In this document: positions 1-7,172 of the stretch, piece after piece
Numbering within the stretch: position 1 is the stretch's first letter
Layout: the number at the start of each line of letters is the position of its first letter
Assembly: GCA_027578815.1 (NCBI GenBank)
Contig: JANBTH010000126.1
Coordinates: forward strand, 1-33,179
DNA: 33,179 nucleotides
Origin: Coemansia sp. RSA 1804
Lineage: Eukaryota; Kickxellomycota; Kickxellomycetes; Kickxellales; Kickxellaceae
Reading direction: 5' to 3'
The notes under the pieces: generated by a model
Seen by the model: the letters and a program-made list of their open reading frames with translations, nothing else
The model's database searches: none
Told to the model about the DNA's origin: nothing
Program-made: the position numbers and the translations under genes

Positions 1-75
1 GAGGTCAACCCCTGCCTCAGTCAACTGTTCCTCCCAGAGCAATTTTATGTTGCCAGCCTGTGGCCCATACACCAT
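1..75 (-). other. Open frame running off the left edge, possible gene fragment
   Basis: On the minus strand an ATG at 75 opens a 25-codon frame (begins MVYGPQAGNIKLLWEEQ) that reaches the window edge without a stop. It is visibly less AT-rich than the next 1.6 kb. The same frame is open upstream back to 318, interrupted by a single TGA at 84-82, so this and the 82-318 frame could be parts of one decayed gene or two exons. I recognise no family. It could be the 5' end of a gene beyond the edge, a pseudogene or chance. Confidence 0.2.
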
Positions 76-81
76 TGGAAT

Positions 82-318
82 TCAACTAAATGTATAAAAA
101 TATTGTTTTAAATTAAGGAATCTGCCCTCAAGTCTCTGAAAGATGTCTCTTTCAGTAGCCTGCACTGAAAGTGGGGGCGGATCCTGAGGGAGGTTTTGGT
201 GCAGAAACCTGCTATTTATTATTTTAAAAAAAATGATTAATAGATAGTTTACAATGGAGTTCCATTGGTTAGAATTATAGTTTTTAATTACTGGTGAAAG
301 AAACATTTGTTTAAACAC
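82..318 (-). other. Short open frame, probably a decayed coding fragment
   Basis: This 78-codon frame has an AT-rich, Lys/Asn/Phe/Ile-rich first half that looks non-coding. A more protein-like, less AT-rich stretch at about 110-220 includes LPQDPPPLSVQATERDIF. It lies in the same frame as the edge fragment at 1-75, separated by one stop codon. No domain is recognised. I record it as a possible remnant, not a confident gene. Confidence 0.15.
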
Positions 319-352
319 TTGACATTATAAAAATATTTTAATAGTTTTTGAG

Positions 353-858
353 TTAGTGCACATAATAGCTAACCAATTTATCTGGGAATATGTTTAAGAA
401 GTCTGTTAGCACTTTTTCATATATTCTTTTTGGCATTCCTGCTTCTGTTTGTGCAGCTATTTTAGCTTTACTGCCAAAGTTCCTTGCAGCAATCATTGGA
501 GCATGTTTTGATATCATCTTTTCTGAGATTTCAGCTGACTGTGCATTTGCCATTGCTGCTAGCAAAAGGTTGTCTTTATCTGTTTTTTTAGTTTTACTTA
601 GTATGGCATGTGCTTCATTTCTTAACTTCCTTTTATTTGCTTTAAGAATATTATCATAATCAGTAGTTGTAAGCATGTAATATTTTCCATTAATTTTAGC
701 TACACTATCTTGATTTTCTTTTACCCATTTTTACTATCTTTTGATCTCTGACTTGCAATTTTAATATATGTTTCTTCTGCATCCAATGTACCATATTTAG
801 ACTGATATCTTATTCTAGCTACATTATCTAGTTCCTTCTTGGAATATTTATGATGCAT
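353..858 (-). pseudogene. Hypothetical lysine-rich protein, split by a frameshift
   Basis: On the minus strand an ATG at 858 opens a 45-codon frame (begins MHHKYSKKELDNVARIRYQ) ending at a TAA at 723-721. A second frame, entered just after a five-T run on the plus strand (728-732), continues through KWVKENQDSVAKINGKYYM into a 107-codon stretch with ATG at 676 and stop at 353. The two halves have the same Lys/Ala-rich, hydrophilic character. A single missing base in the homopolymer explains the break, giving an original length of about 170 residues. No family is recognised. The AT-rich setting, unlike the genes to the right, suggests an accessory or transferred element. A homopolymer sequencing error is the main alternative to a real pseudogene. 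The intact 107-aa part could still be a small gene. Confidence 0.4.
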
Positions 859-1677
859 TTTTTTTACAAATTGTGACTATAAGGAAGAAAAATAGATTTG
901 AAATTTGAAGAACAGAAATTTATTTTACACCAAAAAGTTGTTATCAGGAATGTTTAAGCAAATCTATATGAATATAAAATACATTGGATAAAGCATGTGC
1001 CAAATTCCATGGTTTGCATAATCACATGTAGATTTATTTGCTGCTCTTTGAAAAATGGATGATTGTAATCATGTGCAAATTTGTACAGCTGATATGAGCT
1101 CAAAATAGTTAAATTAGGGTGTATTATTCAACTGCATATTTTATTATACTTTATAGTGTCAGATGAAACTGACCAAATGTATTAAGATATTGACTGTGGA
1201 TTACCACTATTTTATTCTAATTTGGGTTTCACATAATGCAATCGTGTATTAAGGAATTGTGCATGTCTTACTATTTTACTTTTTTCATATAAAATTTTAG
1301 TTATCTACATACACTAGTATTGATGCCAGAAAAACTTTGTTAGCCTGGGCTCTTTGCTTGTTTTTAATCACTTGACCATGCTTCTAACAGGTAAAATTCT
1401 TTTAAAGATTGCGACAGGTATTGTAAAGCCGATTTATATGTTTTCTTTGCAAGTTTTTGTGCAAAAGAGCCATATGCATTTGATATAGCAATGGTCACGT
1501 TTTTCTTTTAAAAACAACAACACAAGGTCTTTGTGAAAAATGGTAAAAAGGTTGCAAACGAAAATGTATATTATTTTTCTAGAATTTTATTTAAAACAAG
1601 ATAGATGCTTGCTTATTTTCTAATATATTTATTATCTACTATTATATTTCCGTTATTAGCTATAGAAATTATATATT
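859..1677. other. AT-rich intergenic region without recognisable genes
   Basis: About 0.8 kb of strongly AT-rich sequence with no coding frame of note on either strand. It must contain the promoter of the LPMO gene that starts at 1678; the last 100 bases are a run of A/T with several TATA-like stretches, too many to assign one. No RNA gene or terminal repeat is seen. Confidence 0.5.
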
Positions 1678-2613
1678 ATGAAAGCATTATTGTCATTAAT
1701 ATTGTTTATTGCCGTGCTGGCACCTTTGGCTAATGCCCATACATACCTGACAAATCTTACAATTAATGGAACCCTTCTTGATGAGGGAAAGTGCATTCGT
1801 CCACCATGGGAAAATGAAAACTTTCCGGTAAAGGATGTAAATTCAAATGATTTGAGATGCAGGACAAAGCAAATGACAACCGGTTCTGCTGATATCTGTC
1901 CAGTGGCAGCAGGTTCAGTAGTCACAGTTGATATGCACGAGTCTGGCTTTGGTTCTCGTTTTATTTCAGACTCACACCGTGGACCATGCCTGGTGTATAT
2001 GGCGCCATTGGAATCCAATGGAGAAGGTAATGTTTGGTTCAAGATTTACGAGGATGGGTGGGATTCTGCATCAGACACGTGGTGTGTTAATAAGGTTATT
2101 AGCACAAATGGCAAGCTGGATGTAACCATTCCAGCAGATATTGTGCCGGGAAACTATCTTTTACGCACAGAAATTATTGCATTGCACGAGGCAAATCGTG
2201 TTTATGGTGCAGATGCGGATGCAGGGGCTGAGCTGTTTCCAAACTGTGCACAGCTGGCTGTGTACGGTGCAGGAAAGGCAGTTCCAAGTGGAGTGGCAAT
2301 ACCTGGGGCATACAATAAGGAAGATCCGGGGCTGTTCTACGATCTTTGGGGGGACTCTACAACATATGAAATACCAGGACCAACTGTATACACAGCGGGT
2401 AGCATTCCTGTAGAAAGCGTAACCAGTGATGATTTGCCAGTGGAAACAGTTATTCCGTCTGCGCTTCCAGTGCAACCAGTAAACAAAGTAGTGCAAGCTT
2501 CGGGCAGGATTTGCAAGCCAAAGTCTAGTTTGAGAAGACGGGCAGAAAAGCAAAGGAGAATGGAAAGAAGAAGAAGAAATTATTCTGGACGGAGGAGGCG
2601 CGTAGAGATGTAG
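1678..2613 (+). CDS. Secreted AA9-type lytic polysaccharide monooxygenase with variant active-site residues
   Basis: The protein is 311 aa. A signal peptide (1-20, ending ANA) leaves His21 as the mature N terminus, as needed for the copper histidine brace. The second brace histidine is His100 in SDSHRGPCLVYMAP. Other AA9 hallmarks are SNDLRC (56-61), WFKIYEDGW (120-128) and YLLRTEIIALHEA (160-172) with His170. AA9 enzymes oxidatively cleave cellulose or hemicellulose outside the cell. In the usual GAQFYPQC motif the Gln and axial Tyr help activate oxygen. Here the aligned segment reads GAELFPNC, so Gln is Glu185 and Tyr is Phe187, after a loop about six residues longer than usual. Two N-glycosylation sequons sit at Asn26 and Asn30. 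After about residue 235 comes a Pro/Val-rich linker and a strikingly arginine-rich tail instead of a CBM1 or GPI signal. The family call is strong; activity and substrate are uncertain. Confidence 0.88.
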   Translation: MKALLSLILFIAVLAPLANAHTYLTNLTINGTLLDEGKCIRPPWENENFPVKDVNSNDLRCRTKQMTTGSADICPVAAGSVVTVDMHESGFGSRFISDSHRGPCLVYMAPLESNGEGNVWFKIYEDGWDSASDTWCVNKVISTNGKLDVTIPADIVPGNYLLRTEIIALHEANRVYGADADAGAELFPNCAQLAVYGAGKAVPSGVAIPGAYNKEDPGLFYDLWGDSTTYEIPGPTVYTAGSIPVESVTSDDLPVETVIPSALPVQPVNKVVQASGRICKPKSSLRRRAEKQRRMERRRRNYSGRRRRVEM

Positions 2614-3074
2614 ACCATGTTTATGCATTATTCTTCTCTATTTTATACTTATTAATAAATGAGCGGGCTCTCTTTGACACCAGTTATTTAGCAAGTAAAT
2701 GGTTTATGGCGTCCTCATGTTGACTTGCTAATTGATTATCAATGTCTGTAGGCTAGCCGATACTGGCAACAAGATAATCGTGCACTGTGAAAAGAGTAAT
2801 AGATTATGATTATCTACAGCGGCAATTGTGATTAGAGAAAATAGTAGCCCGTGTCAATGCGTCTGTGCATTTTGACAAGTGCCAGATGCATGATGGTGAT
2901 GGTGGTTGTCTATTACGGTGGCAAAAGAAGGACAAAAAAAGGCTGCTCTAACATTCTTTATTTTACTTTTCTTTTGCTGTTCTTTAGTTTTATCGGTTTA
3001 CATCAAGACTATTTGTTTTTTATTGCTGCTATTGTTGCTGGTGCTAGCTTTACTTTCTTTTTACTTTTCTGCGT
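2614..3074. other. Intergenic: LPMO 3' end and NTPase promoter
   Basis: An AATAAA lies at 2654-2659, 41 bases after the LPMO stop. The right half is T-rich and encodes only hydrophobic chance frames. In the NTPase frame there is a stop (TAG, 3045-3047) ten codons before the ATG at 3075, which fixes that start. Confidence 0.5.
2654..2659 (+). terminator. Poly(A) signal AATAAA of the LPMO gene
   Basis: Canonical hexamer at the expected distance downstream of the LPMO stop codon at 2613. Assigned by position only. Confidence 0.5.
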
Positions 3075-5684
3075 ATGAATCCCAAAAAGATAAACATACA
3101 TCGCCAAAAGCTGGCAGCCCTTCGTGGCATGGGCAGGGAGCTTATGGCGCAACGAGTTGCAAGGATTCCTGATATCGCATATAGCAAGCTAGTTGGATTT
3201 TACACGGATAACAATGGCGGTGTTCGGATGGTCTTCACAGCACTGCGATCGGACTATACAGCGCTGCTGGAGAAGATGATAGTTTTTGTGGGACAGAGAG
3301 GCGGAAGAAGGTCACCAACGCATATTGCTGACAGCGCAACCATTGGGTCACCACCGCACCCAAGCGATGATATAATTGGAACGGTACAGATAACCTACCA
3401 GTCAACCCCGACAGGAGCGCGGCCAGAAAAGCCCAACATTGACTCATCCATCCGCGCTACGCCGATTCTAGTGCGTGGGCCGCGCCATCTGGGCAAAAGC
3501 CATATTCTGTTCCAAACGGCAACGCTGATTGCAGCTCAGCGCCCAGGCGTTGTTGTTGCGTTTTTTGGAAGTGGCGGCGATATAGTTGACAACGGAGACG
3601 TTGGACAGTACAACCGCATCATTGCGTACTTTTGCGAGGCGTTCTGCGAACATCCAGATGTTGCAGAAGTATTTGCAAAGCAATGGCTAGAGGATATGAA
3701 GACATCCGTGTCACCACAGCGTGCAACAAACAAGTTCTTTCTAAGTGTGCGCAACTACTGCAGTAGCAAGCGCATTGTGCTTATGTGCTTTGTTGACCAT
3801 TCGGAGCCGCTGCTTCGCGCCATGGGATACCAGATTATTGTGCCAGTGTATGACGGATGGATGTCGGTAGTGCTAGGATCCAACGACACAACATTCCATC
3901 AGTTTAGCACCATCTCACCGCGCTTTCACCAGTTTGTTTTCTATGCGCCGCTCAGTGAGCATGATGCCTTTAACGTGATTCGGTGCAACACCAGCGGCTG
4001 CAATGGGTATTTGAAACTGACCGAGTCTGAGATGCGTATGGTTTGCACTGAAGCACAGTACCATCCGCTGGACATTGTCGGCGTTCTGGCCGAGTTTGAG
4101 AGATGCACAATGAACATGGATACCTGCAAAGCAAAGGAGTCGCCCGTGGCTCGGAAATCTATGCTTAGCAACGCTCTAGCTATTCAAAAAAACACTCGCA
4201 GCATGCGCATTGCGCAGATGTACTACTGGTTTGCTAAAAAGAGCCTCGAGCACAAGGTTCAAGGCCTTGATGACGCGCGTGTTGAGAGCATCAAGTGGAA
4301 CAAGAACGTAGTCGACACTAGCTCGGGAATAATGCTGGAGTTTCGGAACGAGTTGCGTAGTGGCGTGTTGGCAAACCATCACTTTGTCAATCTCAGAGTA
4401 GGACTTTCCATTGATGACCAGCTCTACGGACCCGCAGCCAACATCCAAAGCAGCGGCATCCACAGAGCAAAGGCGGGCTCAAAGACTCCCATGGAAATAA
4501 CTGCTAGTAATTTCCGAAGGATTTTCCAGTTAGAACAGTCGGAATCCAGAGACTCTGCTGAGGGGACGTCTGCGGAGCGACAGGGTCTTCCCAGTGCAAT
4601 AACGTTTCAGAGCGAGGAAGCTGCAAAGACCTCCAGAAGCTGCTTCCCGCCAGCTGCAAGGCACTTGGGCTACGGTGTGTACTTTAACCATACTATCGAG
4701 GACTTTCTCTGGCTGTTCAAGAGTGTGAAAAACAAGTACGAGATTGATGCGGCTGTTAGACTGCGTTTCTTTGACCACCAGTTCCTTAACACTGGAAGAC
4801 TGGGCGGAATAGAACTTAGTGGTCATGCGGAATCGAGCAATACCGGCAGCCAAGCGCAACCACAGCCTCAACCTCAAGTTCGTAGCGCAGAGGACAGAGT
4901 TTATCTTCCAAAGTCGAAAACGTACACTAATGTCAACTTTAACCAGTTTACCTACTCTGGGATTCCGTACGAGTGCACGACATTTAGCGAGGCCATGGAT
5001 GTTATTGCAGAGTACATTAAGAACAGCGCAGCAATGCCACCGCAGTTTGTGCCGCGCGAGCGCACTTCTGCAGTGGATGCAAGTCGGACCAGCTTCAAGG
5101 ACACAGTTGTCCTGTACTTTCCGTGCGTTGGATACAACGAGATGTGGATGCCAGACAATATCAGGACACGCAACCACTTCCCAGGCTCGTTTATGGCAGC
5201 CATCACGCGCACCGACGTCTACGGTGCGGATGAAGCAGGCAGTATTAGCTGTAGTACCGGATACGCTGTGACGTGGATAGCCAGCGACCCAATCTATGTT
5301 GAGATGTACGAGGACCGAACTACAACGTTCGACCAGATAACGACACAGAGACAGGCGGAGAACGCAAAGATGGCGGAGCTGGATCCGTTTGTTCTGGCGC
5401 CAAAGGACACGATAAACTACGACCTCACGTACAGCGCAATTGAGAGCTGGAGCGCAAAGGCAATCCGAATCGCGCCTGAGCTGATCAAGCGCACACTGGA
5501 TGGCATTCCCGGAAAGGAGGCGATGCGAGACTGTGCGGCTCATGTGCTGGGATTGACACCGGCTACCCGAATCGACTTGATCAAGGACAGGGGATTTGAC
5601 GAGGGCGGCCTTGCGGCGATGTCTGATAACGCTGGGATCCATGCGATAGCCTCCGCTCTAAAGAAAACAATGTACTATGTGTGA
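3075..5684 (+). CDS. Orphan P-loop NTPase, 869 aa, function unknown
   Basis: The N-terminal half carries a clear nucleotide-binding core. The Walker A motif is GPRHLGKSH (135-143), preceded by a beta strand ATPILVR. A Walker B-like strand ends in Asp (RIVLMCFVDH, 233-242). A strand VVLGSND (265-271) sits where sensor-1 lies in AAA/STAND ATPases, followed by a helical segment beginning APLSEHDAFNVI (291-302), similar to the lid of such ATPases. The C-terminal half (about 480-869) has a Gln/Pro repeat near 597-605 (QAQPQPQPQ) and matches no family I recognise. No signal peptide or membrane span is seen in this frame, so it is probably intracellular. The start is secure because an in-frame TAG lies ten codons upstream. 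The layout resembles STAND-type or effector-associated NTPases, but that is inference. It is intronless, with codon use more GC-rich than the LPMO and F-box genes. Confidence 0.85.
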   Translation: MNPKKINIHRQKLAALRGMGRELMAQRVARIPDIAYSKLVGFYTDNNGGVRMVFTALRSDYTALLEKMIVFVGQRGGRRSPTHIADSATIGSPPHPSDDIIGTVQITYQSTPTGARPEKPNIDSSIRATPILVRGPRHLGKSHILFQTATLIAAQRPGVVVAFFGSGGDIVDNGDVGQYNRIIAYFCEAFCEHPDVAEVFAKQWLEDMKTSVSPQRATNKFFLSVRNYCSSKRIVLMCFVDHSEPLLRAMGYQIIVPVYDGWMSVVLGSNDTTFHQFSTISPRFHQFVFYAPLSEHDAFNVIRCNTSGCNGYLKLTESEMRMVCTEAQYHPLDIVGVLAEFERCTMNMDTCKAKESPVARKSMLSNALAIQKNTRSMRIAQMYYWFAKKSLEHKVQGLDDARVESIKWNKNVVDTSSGIMLEFRNELRSGVLANHHFVNLRVGLSIDDQLYGPAANIQSSGIHRAKAGSKTPMEITASNFRRIFQLEQSESRDSAEGTSAERQGLPSAITFQSEEAAKTSRSCFPPAARHLGYGVYFNHTIEDFLWLFKSVKNKYEIDAAVRLRFFDHQFLNTGRLGGIELSGHAESSNTGSQAQPQPQPQVRSAEDRVYLPKSKTYTNVNFNQFTYSGIPYECTTFSEAMDVIAEYIKNSAAMPPQFVPRERTSAVDASRTSFKDTVVLYFPCVGYNEMWMPDNIRTRNHFPGSFMAAITRTDVYGADEAGSISCSTGYAVTWIASDPIYVEMYEDRTTTFDQITTQRQAENAKMAELDPFVLAPKDTINYDLTYSAIESWSAKAIRIAPELIKRTLDGIPGKEAMRDCAAHVLGLTPATRIDLIKDRGFDEGGLAAMSDNAGIHAIASALKKTMYYV

Positions 5685-5710
5685 TGAGCGGCATTTGGCT
5701 ATTTACATTT

Positions 5711-5738
5711 ACATATACATACAAGTGTATGTATATGT
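5711..5738. repeat. Perfect 12-bp inverted repeat with 4-base loop
   Basis: ACATATACATAC (5711-5722) is exactly complementary to GTATGTATATGT (5727-5738), with the loop AAGT between. It starts 26 bases after the NTPase stop, so it would fold in that 3' UTR. It could aid 3' end formation, mRNA stability or protein binding, or be a chance AT/GT palindrome. Confidence 0.75.
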
Positions 5739-5790
5739 TATCTGCGGAGTTTCTCTTTGTTTTTCTTTGCCGTGAGAAGGGGCGCCACCA

Positions 5791-5833
<43 letters not shown>
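5791..5833. repeat. (CTTT)n microsatellite
   Basis: An uninterrupted tetranucleotide repeat of CTTT, about 10.75 copies, in the spacer between the NTPase and SDR genes. It is likely length-variable between isolates. It lies about 380 bases before the SDR start codon and may contribute to a pyrimidine-rich promoter. Confidence 0.9.
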
Positions 5834-5834
<1 letters not shown>

Positions 5835-6020
5835 GTGGGATGCAGAGAGAAAGAGAATAAGGGCGGGAGGCGTATTGTCTGCTTATCATCAAATTCTCGC
5901 TTGCTCTACTCTTACATGCTGTGCTGTTTGTCCCGCGCCCACAGCCACACTCCAGCTCCAGCTCCAGACTATTTCCTTTTATTTCAGTTTTATTTCATTC
6001 GGAGAGATGGAGGAGTGGGA

Positions 6021-6028
6021 TATATAAG
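6021..6028 (+). promoter_or_regulatory. TATA box of the SDR gene
   Basis: TATATAAG stands out from its GA-rich surroundings, about 190 bases before the ATG at 6216. The same box-to-ATG spacing (about 200 bases) is seen for the gene starting at 32872. Inferred from consensus and position. Confidence 0.45.
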
Positions 6029-6215
6029 AAGCCGTATTCTGTGGGTGAGGAAGAGGAGGGGGGCTTGAAGCATGAAGCGGCATCTCCCAATCTTGGCTTT
6101 GGCTTTCGTCTTTTTCTCCTGCCGTCTCTCCAAATCTTTATCATTATTTCTTGGTCCTATCTCAACACATCTCATTATATAGCACAAAAGAACAAGCTGT
6201 GGAAAAAGGTATAAA

Positions 6216-7094
6216 ATGTGGCCGTTCAATGCAGCTCCAAAGTATGACATCCGCGACAAGACAGTGCTGGTGACGGGAGCGCTGGGCTTCATTGGCATCC
6301 ACACGGTGGAGCGCATCGTCACGCTGGGCGCCAATGTGCTGATGGCAGACATTGCGCCGGCAGACGTAGGCGAAGACAAGAGCAAGCGAATCAACGAGGC
6401 AGCTGGGAGGCGCGCAACGGCTTATGCGAGAACAGACATGACGCAGATAAGCGAGATCCACAGAATGTTTGACGACGCAAAGCGCGAATTCGGCGCACCG
6501 GCGGTGGATGTGCTGATCAATGCGGCGGGCGTGTCGCACGAGCACAAGATGTACGACGGATGCACAAGCAAGGTGCTGGATATGGTTGTGCGCATCAACA
6601 TCCACGCATCGATGGAAGTAACCAGATTCTTCGTCGAGCAGCTGGGCGACCAGCGTGAGGGCGCCGCTGTCAACTTCTCCTCCTGCGCGGCGCTTGCGCC
6701 CAACGAATGGCTGGAGATCTACGGCGCTACAAAGTCGGCGATTATCTACTTCACCAAGGTCAGCGGCCTGCTTGCGCCGCGTGTGCGGGTGAGCGCGGTT
6801 GCGCCGTTCTTCATCGACAGCCCAATGGCAAACACAAGTCCGCTCGGCATCGAGTCCAAACCGCACAGGAAATTCACCTTTGTGCACATCGACACGATGG
6901 TCGATGCCATTGTGGAGCTTGTCCAAAGCAGGTCGTCGGGCGGCCAGGTCGCCATCCAGCTGGGCGACTGGAAGATGCTGCCTGATTTCCATCTGGAGGT
7001 GTCGCGCATCTACATCTTCATCCTAGTGTTCCTGGCCTACATTGTCGGCATGGTAAAGTCCTTGTTTGGCTATAGAAGACCTATTTCTGAATAA
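6216..7094 (+). CDS. Membrane-anchored short-chain dehydrogenase/reductase
   Basis: The protein is 292 aa with a Rossmann fold. The nucleotide-binding loop is TGALGFIG (20-27). An acidic residue at the end of beta-2 (Asp45 in LMADI) suggests NAD(H) preference. NAAG (102-105), an asparagine at 128, serines 155-156 and YGATK (169-173) supply the remaining classical SDR catalytic set (N-S-Y-K). The glycine motif has the TGxxGxxG spacing typical of extended SDRs, while the rest is classical. A hydrophobic helix (about 265-282) near the C terminus should anchor the enzyme in the ER, mitochondrial or lipid-droplet membrane, fitting a hydrophobic alcohol or ketone substrate. Substrate unknown. The poly(A) hexamer overlaps the stop codon, and the gene converges on VTI1, 78 bases away. 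Confidence 0.88.
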   Translation: MWPFNAAPKYDIRDKTVLVTGALGFIGIHTVERIVTLGANVLMADIAPADVGEDKSKRINEAAGRRATAYARTDMTQISEIHRMFDDAKREFGAPAVDVLINAAGVSHEHKMYDGCTSKVLDMVVRINIHASMEVTRFFVEQLGDQREGAAVNFSSCAALAPNEWLEIYGATKSAIIYFTKVSGLLAPRVRVSAVAPFFIDSPMANTSPLGIESKPHRKFTFVHIDTMVDAIVELVQSRSSGGQVAIQLGDWKMLPDFHLEVSRIYIFILVFLAYIVGMVKSLFGYRRPISE

Positions 7095-7095
7095 A
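7090..7095 (+). terminator. AATAAA overlapping the SDR stop codon
   Basis: The TAA stop (7092-7094) is embedded in an AATAAA hexamer. On the opposite strand the VTI1 signal lies at 7125-7130, so the two transcripts probably have very short, overlapping 3' UTRs. Use of this hexamer is inferred. Confidence 0.35.
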
Positions 7096-7124
7096 GCGCA
7101 AGTGCCTACTCCTTCCTCCCCTTG

Positions 7125-7130
7125 TTTATT
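7125..7130 (-). terminator. Poly(A) signal of VTI1 (minus strand)
   Basis: TTTATT on the plus strand is AATAAA on the minus strand, 43 bases past the VTI1 stop codon at 7173. Assigned by position. Confidence 0.45.
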
Positions 7131-7147
7131 TATCCACCCGCTACAAG

Positions 7148-7171
7148 TTTGTTGTTGTTGTTGTTGTTGTT
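7148..7171. repeat. (GTT)n trinucleotide repeat in the VTI1 3' UTR
   Basis: About eight GTT copies directly after the VTI1 stop codon, so AAC repeats in its mRNA. Other TTG/CAA tracts occur at 12253-12273, 32345-32370 and 32752-32768, so this trinucleotide is a recurrent non-coding microsatellite here. Confidence 0.8.
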
Positions 7172-7172
7172 A

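Larger units (their letters stand above)
5685..6215. other. Intergenic: NTPase 3' end and SDR promoter
   Basis: Holds a perfect hairpin just after the NTPase stop, a long CTTT microsatellite, a run of CCAGCT-type repeats near 5950-5970 and a TATATAAG box upstream of the SDR gene. The open frames crossing it are low-complexity Ser/Phe-rich products of the pyrimidine tract and are not called. Confidence 0.5.

Noticed and set aside
4530..5642. 370-codon minus-strand frame opposite the NTPase
   Set aside because: Composition is typical of antisense translation and no domain is visible. The plus-strand protein carries Walker motifs, although in an earlier part of the gene.
5757..6214. Ser/Phe-rich frames across the CTTT repeat
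   Set aside because: Driven by the microsatellite and promoter pyrimidine tract.
6162..6992. 276-codon minus-strand frame opposite the SDR gene
   Set aside because: The SDR has all catalytic motifs on the plus strand; the antisense frame is His/Arg-rich with no motif.
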